Below are positions 10,312 to 20,700 of a DNA stretch of 64,000 nucleotides, piece by piece. Source of the stretch: Bradyrhizobium sp. CB82 (lineage in GTDB: Bacteria; Pseudomonadota; Alphaproteobacteria; Rhizobiales; Xanthobacteraceae); contig NZ_CP121650.1 of NCBI RefSeq assembly GCF_029714405.1, positions 7,507,001-7,571,000 of the forward strand, given 5' to 3'. The notes beneath the pieces are model-generated. The model was given only the letters and a program-made list of their open reading frames with translations, searched no databases and was not told the DNA's origin. The first letter of the stretch is position 1. Every line of letters begins with the position of its first letter. The position numbers were made by a program, and so were the translations under genes.

Positions 10312-11403
10312 TCAGTGACGCCGGTTGGTATCTTCGCGTCTGCCGGCATAGCGCTTCAAGGCCGTCACCGCCGCATGTGCGGCGACCCCTGCGCCGACGG
10401 CGCCGGCCGCCGCCATACCGATTTGGTCGGCATTTTTCTCGATGCCGAATTGCTTGATCTTGGTCAGCCGGTCGTAGAACGAGCCCTTGTCCCAGAAGTC
10501 ATCTTCTGAGCAGCCGATGCAGCCGTGGCCCGACTGGATCGGAAAGGAGACGCCGCCGTTCCAGCGCACCGACGAACAGGCGTTGTACGTGGTCGGCCCC
10601 TTACAGCCCATCTTGTAGAGGCAATATCCTTTGCGCGCCGCCTCATCGTCCCATTCCTCGACGAATTGGCCTGCGTCGAAATGCGCGCGTCGGTAGCATT
10701 TGTCGTGGATGCGCTGCGAGTAGAACATCTTCGGCCGGCCCTGCCGGTCGAGTTCGGGGGGCTTGCCAAAGGTGATCATGAAGGTCACTACGCCTGTCAT
10801 CACTTCCGCGATCGGCGGGCAACCCGGCACCTTAATGATAGGTTTATTGGTGATGACCTTGTCGATGGGCGTTGCCTGCGTCGGATTGGGCCTTGCCGCC
10901 TGAACGCAGCCCCATGCAGCGCATGAGCCCCAGGCGATGACGGCCATCGCGTCCTCGGCCATCGTCTTCAACTTCTCGACGAATGGCTTGCCGGCGTGAA
11001 TGCAAAACATGCCGCCCTCGTTCAGCGGTGGATTGCCCTCGACCGCGAGCACATACTGCCCCTTATGTTTGGCACGGGTCTCTTCGAGGATCGCTTCCGC
11101 TTGATGGCCAGCAGCGGCCATGATGGTGTCGTCATAGTCAAGCGAGATCATCGACAGCATTGTATCCTTCATTAAGGGATGGGCGGAGCGGATAAAGCTC
11201 TCGGAGCAGCAGGTGCATTCGAGCCCATGCATCCAGATCACAGGTATGCGTGGCTTTGTTTCAAGCGCATTCGCGATGCGACTGGCGGCCAGCGGCCCAA
11301 GCCCGAGGCTTGCCGCGGTCAGGCTACAGAATTTAAGAAAGTTTCGACGGGTGATACCCTGCCGTCTGATCACGCCATAGAACGTTTCCGTCGCTGCTCC
11401 CAT
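10312..11403 (-). CDS. hupS: HupS, uptake hydrogenase small subunit with Tat signal
   Basis: Fe-S electron-transfer subunit of the uptake hydrogenase. The start is the ATG at 11403, three bases after GGGGAGG; the apparent upstream start is a TTG inside that ribosome binding site. The protein is 363 residues. A twin-arginine signal ([20 protein letters not shown], about residues 17-36) exports the folded HupSL dimer. Cluster ligands are visible in [22 protein letters not shown], the His/Cys of [12 protein letters not shown], and [12 protein letters not shown] and [15 protein letters not shown]-terminal hydrophobic segment (about 326-345) anchors it to HupC. First gene of the operon. Confidence 0.97.
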   Translation of the reverse strand: MGAATETFYGVIRRQGITRRNFLKFCSLTAASLGLGPLAASRIANALETKPRIPVIWMHGLECTCCSESFIRSAHPLMKDTMLSMISLDYDDTIMAAAGHQAEAILEETRAKHKGQYVLAVEGNPPLNEGGMFCIHAGKPFVEKLKTMAEDAMAVIAWGSCAAWGCVQAARPNPTQATPIDKVITNKPIIKVPGCPPIAEVMTGVVTFMITFGKPPELDRQGRPKMFYSQRIHDKCYRRAHFDAGQFVEEWDDEAARKGYCLYKMGCKGPTTYNACSSVRWNGGVSFPIQSGHGCIGCSEDDFWDKGSFYDRLTKIKQFGIEKNADQIGMAAAGAVGAGVAAHAAVTALKRYAGRREDTNRRH

Positions 11404-11453
11404 GAGCCTCCCCAACGATTGTGCCGATCGATGAGTTATCGATCACGCGAACA

Positions 11454-11468
11454 GCAAGAAGCAGGCCA
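11454..11468 (-). promoter_or_regulatory. sigma-54 (-24/-12) promoter of the hup operon
   Basis: Read on the minus strand the sequence is TGGCCTG-CTTC-TTGC-T, with GG and GC exactly ten bases apart, close to the consensus TGGCACG-N4-TTGC. It would start transcription near 11442, about 40 bases before hupS. hup promoters of this type are known in rhizobia. I did not find a TGT-N10-ACA NifA site within 200 bases upstream, so the activator (HoxA or NifA) cannot be told from the sequence. Confidence 0.75.
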
Positions 11469-12174
11469 ATGGCTCGGTCTGTGCGCGAACTGAAGACGTT
11501 CCCGTTCGTTAGGAATTTGGTCGACCACACAGGCGCACGACGACGTCGGAAGCGCGACAAACGAGCATAGCGAATGGCAATCGGCCGATCCCAGCATTGG
11601 TCATTCAAACGATGCAAGGATGACTTGGCTCGCGGGGAAACTACGCGATCAGCCATATGAATGGCGACTTTACTTCACGTCCCTTGCTTGGTCTGCTCCA
11701 AATCGGCGGCTTGGCATGCGCCATGGAACGGGACTTCAGGCGCCTTTTACAGAAGGCAGTGACGTTTTAAACGACACTCTGGCTTGCCGATGTGAACGGT
11801 ATCGGCTTTGTGTGGGTCGAATCTCTATCAATGTTGTCTGAGATGTAGCGTAATCGACATTAGCGCTGTACAGAGGTGTGTCTCCGCCTGTACCCGAACA
11901 TGCGCAGCGGGGCGGCCCCGACGCCTGGACCTGGGATGCGCCGAGTCCGCCCCAACACCACCATGGGGGGCCTGGTGATGTTGAGTTTGGCAGAGCAAGC
12001 AGCGTGCCAGACGGAAGCCGCATTTAGGCAAGCAACGCTTATCGGGATCACGCTCGAAAAAGTCCACATTGCACATCGCTACAGCCTGCATAGGCTTGGC
12101 CCCAGTGTCCAATATCCTCTCGCCGACCTCGCCCAAGCTGCAGGACCGCGCGATCGATATTGTCTCAGGAAACT
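11469..12174. other. Intergenic region upstream of hupS, no gene recognised
   Basis: About 700 bases separate the hup promoter from the DUF3422 gene. Several frames of about 100 codons exist on both strands, but they overlap each other, have Arg/Pro-rich shadow-like compositions and resemble nothing I know. hupT/U/V or hoxA, which accompany some hup clusters, are not here. The stretch probably contains hup regulatory sites and decayed DNA. Confidence 0.5.
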
Positions 12175-13497
12175 CTACTCGGGAGCCCTGGATGCGTCCT
12201 CTGGCTTAAGGTGTCGTTTCCGAATATTGTAACTAACCAGCCAGATCACGCCGACGGCGATCGGCACGAAAGCCGCGGTTACGGATGCGGGCTCTACGTG
12301 CATTCCAACATCGTGGGCGCCTTTGGCGAGATAGGCGAACAGGCTGACCACATAGTATCCAATGGCCCCGACTGACAATCCCTCGACCGTGGACTGCAGG
12401 CGAAGCTGCTGCCTCGACCGTTCGTTGATCGATCTCAGAAGGTCGCGATTCTGTTGCTCGATTTCGACATCCACGCGTGTTCGTAGCAGATCCGCGGCGC
12501 GTGCCAGCTTATCCGATAAGTTTGCCTGACGCTCCTCCATCGTCGCACAGGTTCGTATCGCAGGCGCCATACGGCGCGCCAGGAAGGACGACCAAGTCGG
12601 ATAATCCGCGACGCCCTCGCCTTCAACGATCGACAATCGCGATTGCACGAGCTCGTTGTATGCTCGGCTTGCACCAAAACGGAACAAACTGCCGGCCACG
12701 TCTCTTTCGAACGAGACTGCCAGTGCTGTTAGTTCCTCAAGGAGATGGTTGTTGACTTTTAGCCCTTCCGCGCCCTGCATCTTTTCGAGGACCTCGACGA
12801 GGCGGCGATCGATTCGATCGACGGATGGCGCAAGCTCGAGCGCAGTCGATAGACCCAGCAGCGCTAGGGAGCGGTAGGTTTCGATTTCCAACAGGCGTTG
12901 CACCAGCGCGCCGAGATCGGGCGGCGTCAGTCCGCGATCGCAGACCAGAATTCTCGTGAAACCTTTGTCGTCAGCGCGAAAGTCGGAGGCTACAAAGCCT
13001 GCCCCGTCCTTGACGTTGACCATCGCGAGGCTATTTTTGTCAAAAATCTGTTCGGCGCGCAGAATCGGACAATCGCCGCGCTCTGCCTCTAACTTGATCG
13101 CGGCGAGTAGTTCTCCAGCTTGCGATAGTGCACGGATTAATGATTGAGCGGTGTCACAAACGTCGCCGAATTGACGGGCGGCTGGACCGTTCGCGGTACT
13201 CCAGATCCAAGTGAACGTTGCAAATTCCGAATGTTGCTCCCAACGTAGCACCACCGGCCCGAACCCGATCTGATGATGTTTTGCCGACGGCTCTGGCGGG
13301 GTTACATTGTGCTCCCGACAGAAATCGATAAATCGGCGGCGATCGCTTGCGGCATCATCGCCCTTCGCGAGAAACACGAAACGCACCATCCCAAGCGAAG
13401 AAACTAGACCGGTAAATGGGCGTGCATGCACTTCGCCGAGTACGGCCTCCCGCTCGGGATGCAGCTTGAATGATGCCAAATCCAATTGGTCGACCAT
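12175..13497 (-). CDS. DUF3422 family protein with two C-terminal membrane segments
   Basis: The 440-residue protein matches the DUF3422 family of uncharacterised proteobacterial membrane proteins; its N-terminus LHPEREAVLGEVHARPFTGL and the middle motif KMQGAEGLKVNNHLLEELTAL are characteristic. A helical, probably coiled-coil stretch (about 300-370) precedes two hydrophobic segments (VGAIGYYVVSLFAYLAKG and AAFVPIAVGVIWLVSYNI, about 378-430). The start at MVDQLDLAS (13497) has GGGAG seven bases upstream. No biochemical role is established for the family. It lies alone, in the same orientation as hup, with no obvious shared promoter. Confidence 0.8.
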   Translation of the reverse strand: MVDQLDLASFKLHPEREAVLGEVHARPFTGLVSSLGMVRFVFLAKGDDAASDRRRFIDFCREHNVTPPEPSAKHHQIGFGPVVLRWEQHSEFATFTWIWSTANGPAARQFGDVCDTAQSLIRALSQAGELLAAIKLEAERGDCPILRAEQIFDKNSLAMVNVKDGAGFVASDFRADDKGFTRILVCDRGLTPPDLGALVQRLLEIETYRSLALLGLSTALELAPSVDRIDRRLVEVLEKMQGAEGLKVNNHLLEELTALAVSFERDVAGSLFRFGASRAYNELVQSRLSIVEGEGVADYPTWSSFLARRMAPAIRTCATMEERQANLSDKLARAADLLRTRVDVEIEQQNRDLLRSINERSRQQLRLQSTVEGLSVGAIGYYVVSLFAYLAKGAHDVGMHVEPASVTAAFVPIAVGVIWLVSYNIRKRHLKPEDASRAPE

Positions 13498-14769
13498 CGA
13501 TATCTCCCGAGCGCGCACCGTCCAGTATCACCGCGAGCCGCATCGTCGGCGACGCCAAATCGGTAGACCCGCTAGCAAACGATCAAGGGGAGATTGACGC
13601 TCCTCAGCTCGCGAAGGAGTACTTGCGCGCCCCAGTTCGGCGCCAGCCAATTGATCTAGAACGAGGTCATCGAGGCTTCTGCTGAAGTCATGGGGGCCAT
13701 CAGCTTTGCGCCGTCCAGCCTCTTCGGCGAACTGCCGCCATTGTTCACCAGCAGTGGAGCCGCGTCGGTATCGTCGCTTTGATACATAGAGTTTCAAATA
13801 GGCCTCCGCTTCGTAAGCCTCGGCGTCCCGCTTTTTGTGCGGTGCAGGATTTGGGCCAATGCGATACACGAACACGCGTGTTGCCTTTCCGGCACAATGT
13901 CGCGTCTTCCGACGGATTGGTGACTTGTTGACATCGGCACGTTCGCGGTCGGGCAGCCAGATGTACAACATCGAACAAAAGGATCCGCGCGGTTCTCGCA
14001 AGCCAGGTGCGCTCGCACCGGATCATTGGTTCAGGCGGCGGTAGTGGCTATGTCTCGCCGGATAAGTAATAGCGCATTGCTGACTTTTAATGCGATTCAG
14101 CGGGGTAGGGCAGCGAATTGTCCGAGGTTCAGACCTGCATTCTTCTGCTTGGATCTCCGCTTGTTGGATGCGCAGGAGCGCGTAACGCTTCACGGCATCT
14201 AATAGGCGCCTCGGGCCGCGACATTCGTTCCCTTTGAGCGAATTAGACTTGGTCGCAAAGGCGTCCCGTTCCAGGGTAAGGCGCGGGCGTTTCTACCTGC
14301 AATCGACGTGCTGGAAGGCTTTGGAGTTGTCGTATCGAAGCGATCGACCAAAGATCTTAACGCGGCTCTGGCCACTTTGATGGCCAAGGCAGGCAATATG
14401 AGCGCCTTGCACCTGAGCCGGCCTTAACATGACCTGTCCTCGAAAGCTTGCTCTGAACCGCGGCAAATTTGCGACTCCACGGAACGGCGTGGACAAGCGC
14501 AGCTCACGTGCGGATATAGAAAACTCCTGTGGCGTGCCAGCAGCTCAATGCGAGAAGCAGTGGATGTCGCACACACCGCTGAACCTCTAAGGCTCACGCT
14601 CTATGTGTAGGCGCATCTGTCGTACGGCGGTCCAGCGTCCCGCGGGCTGTGGACCGCTCGAGTCGTGCGGCCGACAGATCAAGCTAATCAAGAAGGACAC
14701 GGTCAGGGAGGTTTTGCTACATAACGCGCCGTTTGTACAAAAACGCCGCCAGCTTTCGTTGATGAACCA
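13498..14769. other. Low-information region with unassigned frames
   Basis: About 1.27 kb with no recognisable gene. A minus-strand frame at 13528-14001 (up to 157 codons, Arg-rich at both ends, with GEQWRQFAEEAGRRKADGPH in the middle) could be a small hypothetical protein but lacks a clear ribosome binding site. A plus-strand open stretch at about 14204-14427 (ending ATLMAKAGNMSALHLSRP) has no start codon after its upstream stop and looks like a fragment. I see no RNA gene. Confidence 0.35.
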
Positions 14770-15255
14770 TCAGTCCGTAAACTCCAGCTTGAATTTCCCA
14801 AAACCGGTGGGCTTGGCCGTGAACTTGACGGTCTTGTCCGTGAGACACTCCAAGGTACCGGATGCGAATTTAAACGACGTCTTACCGTACGCTTCAATTC
14901 CAACGGCGTTGTCGCCCTCTACGACGATGTCGCCGATGCCTTCCAGAAGCTGCTCGGCTGCAAAACCATCAGGCGAGCGGTGAAGACTAAAGGAAGCCAG
15001 AAAGGTTCCCTCCTCGTTATCGAGCTCCACGACAGATATTGCTGTAACCACGGCGTTTTTGAATAACCCATCGACGCCGTTGCACGTATATTGGAAGCTA
15101 ACGACGTCATGTTCATTGCGATCACCCACGGCGTATCGAGCTGTGGCGACTATGGCGCAGTCGTAGCCTCCGATTGGACCAGCGAGCGAAACTCCGGCCA
15201 TCCCAATCAAACCGAATACGGAACATAGTATCGTAGCAAGGAAGAATTGCGTCAT
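14770..15255 (-). CDS. Small secreted protein of unknown function
   Basis: A 161-residue protein starting MTQFFLATIL at 15255, with a clear Sec-type signal peptide (hydrophobic residues about 3-25, cleavage likely after VSLAG or ISLAGP near 26). The mature part (about 135 residues) has a Cys pair (GYDCAIV and QYTCNG) and further Cys in LECLTD, suggesting a disulfide-bonded periplasmic or secreted beta-rich domain; I do not recognise the family. The frame extends upstream, but those codons cross a 27-base repeated element at 15295-15321 that lies about 40 bases before this start, so the shorter start is preferred. Downstream is non-coding. Confidence 0.6.
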   Translation of the reverse strand: MTQFFLATILCSVFGLIGMAGVSLAGPIGGYDCAIVATARYAVGDRNEHDVVSFQYTCNGVDGLFKNAVVTAISVVELDNEEGTFLASFSLHRSPDGFAAEQLLEGIGDIVVEGDNAVGIEAYGKTSFKFASGTLECLTDKTVKFTAKPTGFGKFKLEFTD

Positions 15256-15294
15256 CTTAGTTTCGGTCTTCTGGAAAGGGCTTTCGCGCCCAGG

Positions 15295-15321
15295 TACAAC
15301 CTGACGCAACGTCCGATTCAA
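15295..15321 (-). repeat. 27-base island repeat, copy 1 (upstream of secreted-protein gene)
   Basis: Read on the minus strand this is one of four gapless copies of a 27-base element in the window (others at 49492-49518, 60664-60690 and 63394-63420). Invariant blocks in order are TTGAA, CG, ACG, GCGTCA and TTGTA. This copy is oriented toward the secreted-protein gene, 40 bases before its start, so it may be a promoter or operator; the other copies have no clear gene immediately downstream. Confidence 0.65.
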
Positions 15322-15613
15322 GCCCTCTTCGGAAGGGATTGTCCTCCTCACATTCCCGGGTGACGACCGCCGGCCACGTCAGGCGCTTATCACTGCCACG
15401 TCGACAATTCGGCGCACAATGGCTCGGACGCCAGAATCTTCGAGAGCGCTCCTTCGGAATGCTTGCAGCCGCTTCAGCTGCGGTTCGGCATACTGCTTGC
15501 TTCTCATGGCATAAGATCACAGCGCCACGTAGAGGTGAGCATCGGGCGTCTTCGGGCGAGCATCAAGCCACTCCTCGCCTCAAATTTCTCCGGTCAATCA
15601 GTAAGGAGGCAAC

Positions 15614-15861
15614 GTGAAACCCTGTATTCTGGCGGCCGCAGCTGCGGTCGCTTTGGCTCACATCGCGGGCGTCTTGTCACCAGGGTGTACGAAGACGAGA
15701 CCAGCGCATACAATAGGATCAGCGTCTGCGTTCGGAACGGCAGAGTTAGTGGATATGACTACATCAGCCATTGCTACGTTGATGGCGAGTTAGCGAACGT
15801 CTACCACCACGGAGAGGATTCGCATTTCACCCTCGTGCCGAACGGCGTACAACGGTTTTGA
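15614..15861 (+). pseudogene. Frameshifted small secreted protein
   Basis: A strong ribosome binding site (AAGGAGG, four bases before GTG at 15614) starts a frame that encodes a signal-peptide-like N-terminus, MKPCILAAAAAVALAHIAG, then soon becomes low quality and stops at about 15793. The overlapping next frame is open from upstream to 15861 and reads like protein after about 15680 (VTRVYEDETSAYNRISVCVR, later SHCYVDGELANVYHHGEDSH). The simplest reading is one exported protein of about 80 residues broken by a single frameshift around 15640-15690. I do not recognise the family. Confidence 0.45.
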
Positions 15862-16143
15862 TCACGACACGTCTTCCTACTTCTCAGTGAAAGTCGAACG
15901 TCGTGAAGCCCAGATGTTTGACAACGAAGACTCGTACTTTGCTTACAGCGTTTGACCTGATGTCAAACGCGGACGCGGGCCACGAGACGCACGATGGTAC
16001 GCCTCAGCATTCTATCAGGTCGAAGGATAACTGGCGGCGTCGGCTCGGCAAGGCGAACAATCCTGCGAACACCACAACGCTTGGCTTGCGATATATGCAT
16101 CATCGGGGCAGCGAAGACAACGGCGCAGAGGGGCCGGGCGGCT

Positions 16144-16557
16144 TTAGTCACGGTCCTCCGTCGTGACTGAAACGGACTTCTCCCGATCAGCCACAAGGGG
16201 ACTTTTGAAAACGAGCGGAAACCTTTTGGCTATTAAGGCATCGAAAGCACAACGCTCTTCGTACAGACGTCGCTCGATATCCTGGCGCATGAGTCCTGTT
16301 GGCTGCGTCGTAAGCAAACGGCGATAACGATGAATGAGGTCCCGATGACTGCGCAAGGCAGCAAACTGCTCGTCGATCACCGACTTCACGCCCGTATCCT
16401 CGCGTGCTTGATTGTGTGCAAATACGCTAATGAGAAAACCCAGCCGAAGCTCGTCTTGCCTGCTTTCGCCGCTGATGACTACCGTGCGTGCGGCGAAAAA
16501 TGGCCCGGCAGCGGACCTGACGTCACGCACTGTCGAACCAGCGTCACGCGCTCTCAA
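16144..16557 (-). CDS. Small hypothetical protein
   Basis: A 137-codon minus-strand frame. Residues about 60-120 look like real helical protein (SHRDLIHRYRRLLTTQPTGL, then RQDIERRLYEERCAFDALIA) and resemble short conserved hypotheticals of bradyrhizobia as I remember them; the first about 30 residues are less convincing, so the true start may be internal (for example near SVIDEQFAAL). No signal peptide or membrane segment. It ends 46 bases before the upstream boundary of the methyltransferase gene's 3' end and points the same way. Function unknown. Confidence 0.45.
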   Translation of the reverse strand: MRARDAGSTVRDVRSAAGPFFAARTVVISGESRQDELRLGFLISVFAHNQAREDTGVKSVIDEQFAALRSHRDLIHRYRRLLTTQPTGLMRQDIERRLYEERCAFDALIAKRFPLVFKSPLVADREKSVSVTTEDRD

Positions 16558-16603
16558 ACCATCGTGAAGCTCCCGAGGTTATCGCGAACGGCAGCCACAA
16601 GCT

Positions 16604-17416
16604 TCACTGCTTTCGTCCCCAGGCGTGGAAGATGCGCGGTAGGCCGACAGTCGTATTAGGCCGATCAAGGAACGCTTCGAGCTCGGCGGTAATGCCGCCG
16701 ATCTCCTGGATGCTGGTGAGCCCTAGCTGAATCAGCGCGTCGCGAATTGCGGCGAAAGTCAGCAATGGAATCCGCTTGACGTCACCCTCGCGCCCGTAAG
16801 GCTGGACCATTGAGGAGTGAACGTCAGAGAAGCCTGCGGCTTCGAGGAGAGCGACGAGCCTACGGCCAATCAAGGGATCTCCGCCGCGCTTGCGCACGGC
16901 TTCAATGAAGAGTTCGCCTTTGCGAAGAAATGCAGCCGACGGCGGATCGCAGAACTCGCCGTCACAATCGATATCCTGGACAACGATCATACCCCCAGGT
17001 CGGAGCGCCTCGTAGGCTTGTTTGAGCGCCTTACCAGGATCGACGAGATGGGTAAGGACGAACCGAACACTCACCACTGATACCCCCCGCACCGGCCAAT
17101 GATGTGTAACATCTGCACGGCAGAATTCCACATTTGGGATGCCACGCCGCTTAGCCTCGGCTCGTGCCAGAACGATTTTGTCTTCATCGAGATCCAGACC
17201 GAAAACTTGGCCAGCTCTGCCAACCCGCTTTGCCAATTCGAACGTGATATCGCCACCGCCGCAGCCTGCATCGATGGCGGTGCACCCGTCGAGCGGTTCG
17301 GATCGATCGAGCAGCAAGCGTGTCGGCTCCGCCAGCACCCGGGCGACCACTGCCAGACGTGCCCGCCCCTCCTCCCCGCCCTTTAGAACGCAGGAGGGGA
17401 GATGTTCTGTCCTCAT
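16604..17416 (-). CDS. SAM-dependent class I methyltransferase
   Basis: About 270 residues with a standard Rossmann methyltransferase core: motif I TAIDAGCGGGDITFELAKRV (about residues 46-65), an acidic residue after strand 2 in FGLDLDEDKI (about 74), motif near CRADVTHHWP (about 100) and the post-core LRPGGMIVVQDIDCDGE (about 140). The substrate cannot be told; small-molecule UbiE/COQ5-type enzymes are the nearest general resemblance. The start is an ATG at 17416 directly after a GTG that could also serve. The gene lies 160 bases downstream of fixX in the same orientation and might be a distal member of that transcript. Confidence 0.75.
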   Translation of the reverse strand: MRTEHLPSCVLKGGEEGRARLAVVARVLAEPTRLLLDRSEPLDGCTAIDAGCGGGDITFELAKRVGRAGQVFGLDLDEDKIVLARAEAKRRGIPNVEFCRADVTHHWPVRGVSVVSVRFVLTHLVDPGKALKQAYEALRPGGMIVVQDIDCDGEFCDPPSAAFLRKGELFIEAVRKRGGDPLIGRRLVALLEAAGFSDVHSSMVQPYGREGDVKRIPLLTFAAIRDALIQLGLTSIQEIGGITAELEAFLDRPNTTVGLPRIFHAWGRKQ

Positions 17417-17576
17417 CACAATTCTCTGCGAAGTTAGTTAGATCTGCTCTGATCGTGTGCAGAGGGTCTGCTGTTCACCCGAAAGCCAGATCATACTCTC
17501 ATAGCCCTCAAGCAGATCATGGAAGACGCCTCGAAGCTCGCGAATCGCGCCTCTTCGGGAAACTTCCCATCTTGCT

Positions 17577-17873
17577 TTATCCGAATTTAAATAGCACGCC
17601 GTAGCCGCCTCGCGGATAGCTCCATTCGATATCACCGCTCTCCTCGCAAACGACTCGGCAAGTGCCGCATTCGATGCAGCCGTCGACAGTGGCTTCGACC
17701 TGGCCCTGTTCGTTGAGCTCATAGCAGCGCGCTGGGCAAGCCTTCAACATCGACAAAAGCTGCGGCGATGGTTTGGCATGCGGCCGCACCTTGATGTGGG
17801 GGCGGCCGGTATCGACGAGATAGCGGTTATTGAATAGCTTATCTTCGACACGCATGGCTAGTTCGATCGACAT
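17577..17873 (-). CDS. fixX: FixX, ferredoxin-like protein of the FixABCX complex
   Basis: FixX is the Fe-S subunit of the FixABCX electron-bifurcating complex, taking electrons from FixC (an ETF-quinone oxidoreductase homologue) for nitrogenase. The start [20 protein letters not shown] at 17873 gives 98 residues, the normal length. Cluster cysteines are in CPARCYEL and [18 protein letters not shown]; the C-terminal [16 protein letters not shown] is diagnostic. It follows fixC by 38 bases. Confidence 0.95.
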   Translation of the reverse strand: MSIELAMRVEDKLFNNRYLVDTGRPHIKVRPHAKPSPQLLSMLKACPARCYELNEQGQVEATVDGCIECGTCRVVCEESGDIEWSYPRGGYGVLFKFG

Positions 17874-17911
17874 AATTCGGTCTCCGTCGTTGGCACTTCC
17901 TGCTCCTCCGT

Positions 17912-19219
17912 TCACCGCCACGCGCGCACGAGGCGAAAGGCATCGCCAAATAGACCTCTCCGCGAGCGCGCGCTGGTGAACGATCTAAGTGTGAGCTTTT
18001 CCTTTTCAATTTTTGGCGTGCCGTCGACGCGCAGAAAGTTCTGCATGGCCTTGGAGACGAGCTGCGGATAGGTCAGGAAGAAGTTTTGCGAGCGAGTGTG
18101 CATCAGCGCCGGCATGTCTTTGTACTTCCTTAGATCCTTTATCACGAAGGAATCGTCGAGCATCTTCTTGTAGAGCGCGAGATACTGCGGGATCATCGGT
18201 TGATTTCGCGACTTGATCTGAAGGATCGCTTCGGCCGCAATCCGGCCCGAGGTCATCGCGAGATTTGAGCCTTCGCGATGAATTGTGTTGTTGAGCTGCG
18301 CGGCGTCGCCGATCACGACCCAGCCATCGCCGTAGAGTTGCGGTATCGCTTTGAATCCCCCTTCTGGGATCAGATGAGCAGAATACTCCTTCACCTCGGA
18401 GCCTTCTATAAGCGGGGCGACCGAAGGATGCCGTTTGAAACGATCGAGCAGGCCGTAAGGCGTCTCGCCCGTGCGCTGGAAGTCGGCGACCAAACAGCCG
18501 ATACCCAGCGAGATGCATTCCTTGTTGGCGTAGATAAAGCCCATGCCGGTCATGCCGCGAGAAATCGTGCCTACGGCCTCGATCACTACGCCTTCGTCAC
18601 TCTTCAGGTTGAAACGCGCCTCAATGATCTCGCGCGGCAGGAAGTGCATTTCCTTGACTGCGAGCGCAACCTTCTCGGCCTTCGGCCGCTCGCGTAGGCC
18701 GGCCCGCGTGCCGAGCATGCCGTTGACGCCCTCCGCCAACACGACGATGTCGGCATGGATCTCCCCATCGCGGCGATCGGTCCTTACACCGATAACCTTG
18801 CCATGGGAGTCTTGTGCCAGGTCGGTGACAGTCGTTTCGCATAACACTGTGGCGCCCGCTTCGCGAACCTTTTGCGAAAACCATTTGTCGAATTGAGCGC
18901 GGATGATGGTGTAGCGGTTCGGCCTGTCCTCGTTGAAATCTTCGGAGCGATAATGCAGCCCGGTGTGCGAGCGATCGTCCATCATCCAGAAGCGCTGCTC
19001 GACCAAATGCCGCTCAAGCGGGGCGTCCTCACGGAAATTGGGAACCAGCTTCTCGAGCATGTCGGCATAGAGGATCGCGCCCTGCACGTTCTTTGAGCCC
19101 GAATACTCACCACGTTCGAGCTGCAACACCTTCATGCCACCCTCGGCCAAAGTGAGCGCGGCCGCATTGCCGGCCATGCCCGCGCCAACGACGATGGCAT
19201 CGAATTTTTCCTCGATCAT
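17912..19219 (-). CDS. fixC: FixC, flavoprotein oxidoreductase
   Basis: FixC is the FAD enzyme of the Fix complex, homologous to electron-transfer flavoprotein:quinone oxidoreductase. At 435 residues it is full length. The dinucleotide-binding motif is [20 protein letters not shown] (residues about 8-27), followed by [20 protein letters not shown]; a second FAD motif is [15 protein letters not shown] (about 295-310). It lies 12 bases after fixB and 38 before fixX; all three share a transcript driven from the promoter in front of the fixA remnant. Confidence 0.95.
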   Translation of the reverse strand: MIEEKFDAIVVGAGMAGNAAALTLAEGGMKVLQLERGEYSGSKNVQGAILYADMLEKLVPNFREDAPLERHLVEQRFWMMDDRSHTGLHYRSEDFNEDRPNRYTIIRAQFDKWFSQKVREAGATVLCETTVTDLAQDSHGKVIGVRTDRRDGEIHADIVVLAEGVNGMLGTRAGLRERPKAEKVALAVKEMHFLPREIIEARFNLKSDEGVVIEAVGTISRGMTGMGFIYANKECISLGIGCLVADFQRTGETPYGLLDRFKRHPSVAPLIEGSEVKEYSAHLIPEGGFKAIPQLYGDGWVVIGDAAQLNNTIHREGSNLAMTSGRIAAEAILQIKSRNQPMIPQYLALYKKMLDDSFVIKDLRKYKDMPALMHTRSQNFFLTYPQLVSKAMQNFLRVDGTPKIEKEKLTLRSFTSARSRRGLFGDAFRLVRAWR

Positions 19220-19231
19220 GATCGTACTCCT

Positions 19232-20344
19232 TTAACCTGCTATCCGATCGCTGGAATGTGGCGACAGCCGCTCGCGGAACGCGGCGGTGAGCGGCGGCAA
19301 GAAATGGATGGCATCGGTGACGATGCCTATATGAGCGAAATCGAAAATCGGCGCGTTCTTATCGGTGTTGATAGCAACGATGAGGTCGGCGCCCTCAACG
19401 CCAACTCGGTGCTGGATCGCCCCCGAAATGCCGGCGGCGATATAAAGCTTTGGTCGGATTGTCTTGCCGGTCTGGCCGATCTGACGATCGGAAGTGACCC
19501 AGCCCTTCTGTACCAACGGCCGCGAACTGCCGTATTCGGCCCCAAGCGCGGTCGCCAGCTGGTGCACCAGCTGAAAATTCTCCGGTGATCCGAGCCCAAG
19601 GCCGCCCGCGACAACGGCATCGGCATAAGCAAGGTTAGATTTTGCTGAGTTGCGGTCAGGCAGGAAAGAGAGAACTTTTGTGACGATGTCGTCTTCGACG
19701 AGTCCGAGTAACTGGGTGATAATTCGGCCGACAGGCCGCGCGACGCGCTTTGGCATCGGCATCACACGTGGGCGGACGGTTGCCATCTGCGGACGAAAGT
19801 TCAGCGTATAGATCGTGCAGAGTAGCGAGCCTCCGAAGGTCGGGCGCGTCGCGGCGAGGGAACCGTCGGCATCGACATCGAGCTCTGTGCAATCGGCAGT
19901 CAGTCCCGTAAGCAACGTAGTTGCGACCGAGCCCGCGAGATCGCGGCCGAGCGTAGTCGCCCCCAAGAGTAAGATTTCCGGCTTGTGGCCGTTGACAAGG
20001 TCGGTCAGAGCCTTCGTGTAGGACTCGTTGCGATAGTCGGCCAAGAGATTGTCGGCAACCATGTATACGAGGTCAGCACCGTAGCAGAAAGACTGCGCGG
20101 CCGCTTGCTGTGTCGCCTCACCTTGCGGGCCGATGACGACCGCAGCAAGATCAACCTTGAGCTTGTCGGCGAGCTTACGGCCGGCACCCATGAGTTCCCA
20201 GGACACGGGGTGCACAACCCCGCGTTCCTGCTCGACGAAAACCCAAACGTGCTTGTAGGCCTTAAAGCGCTCGGGCAACTCCTTCTTGGTCGCGGCACGG
20301 CCAGAGGCGGCGGCCGGAGCGCGGCTTTTGGGGGTACTGCTCAT
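19232..20344 (-). CDS. fixB: FixB, electron-transfer flavoprotein alpha-like subunit
   Basis: FixB pairs with FixA to form the ETF-like heterodimer that feeds electrons to FixCX. The start [12 protein letters not shown] at 20344 gives 370 residues. The ETF-alpha FAD-binding C-terminus is clear: [20 protein letters not shown] then [20 protein letters not shown] and [14 protein letters not shown]. The N-terminus is an ETF domain ([11 protein letters not shown]). Notably its partner gene, which should lie directly upstream, is only a remnant, so a functional fixA must be elsewhere if this locus works, as in other bradyrhizobia where fixA is unlinked. Confidence 0.95.
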   Translation of the reverse strand: MSSTPKSRAPAAASGRAATKKELPERFKAYKHVWVFVEQERGVVHPVSWELMGAGRKLADKLKVDLAAVVIGPQGEATQQAAAQSFCYGADLVYMVADNLLADYRNESYTKALTDLVNGHKPEILLLGATTLGRDLAGSVATTLLTGLTADCTELDVDADGSLAATRPTFGGSLLCTIYTLNFRPQMATVRPRVMPMPKRVARPVGRIITQLLGLVEDDIVTKVLSFLPDRNSAKSNLAYADAVVAGGLGLGSPENFQLVHQLATALGAEYGSSRPLVQKGWVTSDRQIGQTGKTIRPKLYIAAGISGAIQHRVGVEGADLIVAINTDKNAPIFDFAHIGIVTDAIHFLPPLTAAFRERLSPHSSDRIAG

Positions 20345-20468
20345 GGTATTAGTCTTCCTTGCTATACTAGCCGTGCGCCAACCTCGCGAGATCGGCTTTT
20401 CGGAGTACGTTTGGCGCTCGAGGGGGACTCCCCTTAAGGGGGTGGCCGAGTTGCTCGCCGAACTTCGA

Positions 20469-20666
20469 TTAGAACAGTCTTGCCGTGTGACTCCGGCCCA
20501 AATTAACGTTCGGCACAGCCGGCGAACCACGGAGGTCGCACGGCACGAATGCAAACAGATCTTGGAGGTCGGACTTTCCCGTTTGAGGCATGATGGTCTT
20601 GCTCACAGCGTGCACGCTCATCTGCGCGGAAACGAGGACTTTCTTAATGCAGACGACGATGTGCAT
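20469..20666 (-). pseudogene. fixA: fixA remnant (5' end only)
   Basis: The minus-strand frame from ATG 20666 begins MHIVVCIKKVLVSAQMSVHA then [10 protein letters not shown], clearly the N-terminus of FixA (ETF-beta), and continues with [14 protein letters not shown], a damaged version of the family's YDLFALEAALELRD. It ends after 65 codons, against about 280 in intact FixA, and only 124 bases remain before fixB. The sigma-54 promoter upstream is preserved, so the remnant serves as the 5' end of the fixBCX transcript. This is strong evidence that an ancestral fixABCX operon lost most of fixA. Confidence 0.8.
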
Positions 20667-20700
20667 GCGCTTCTCCAAGGCTTTGCTGCCAATGCAGTCA

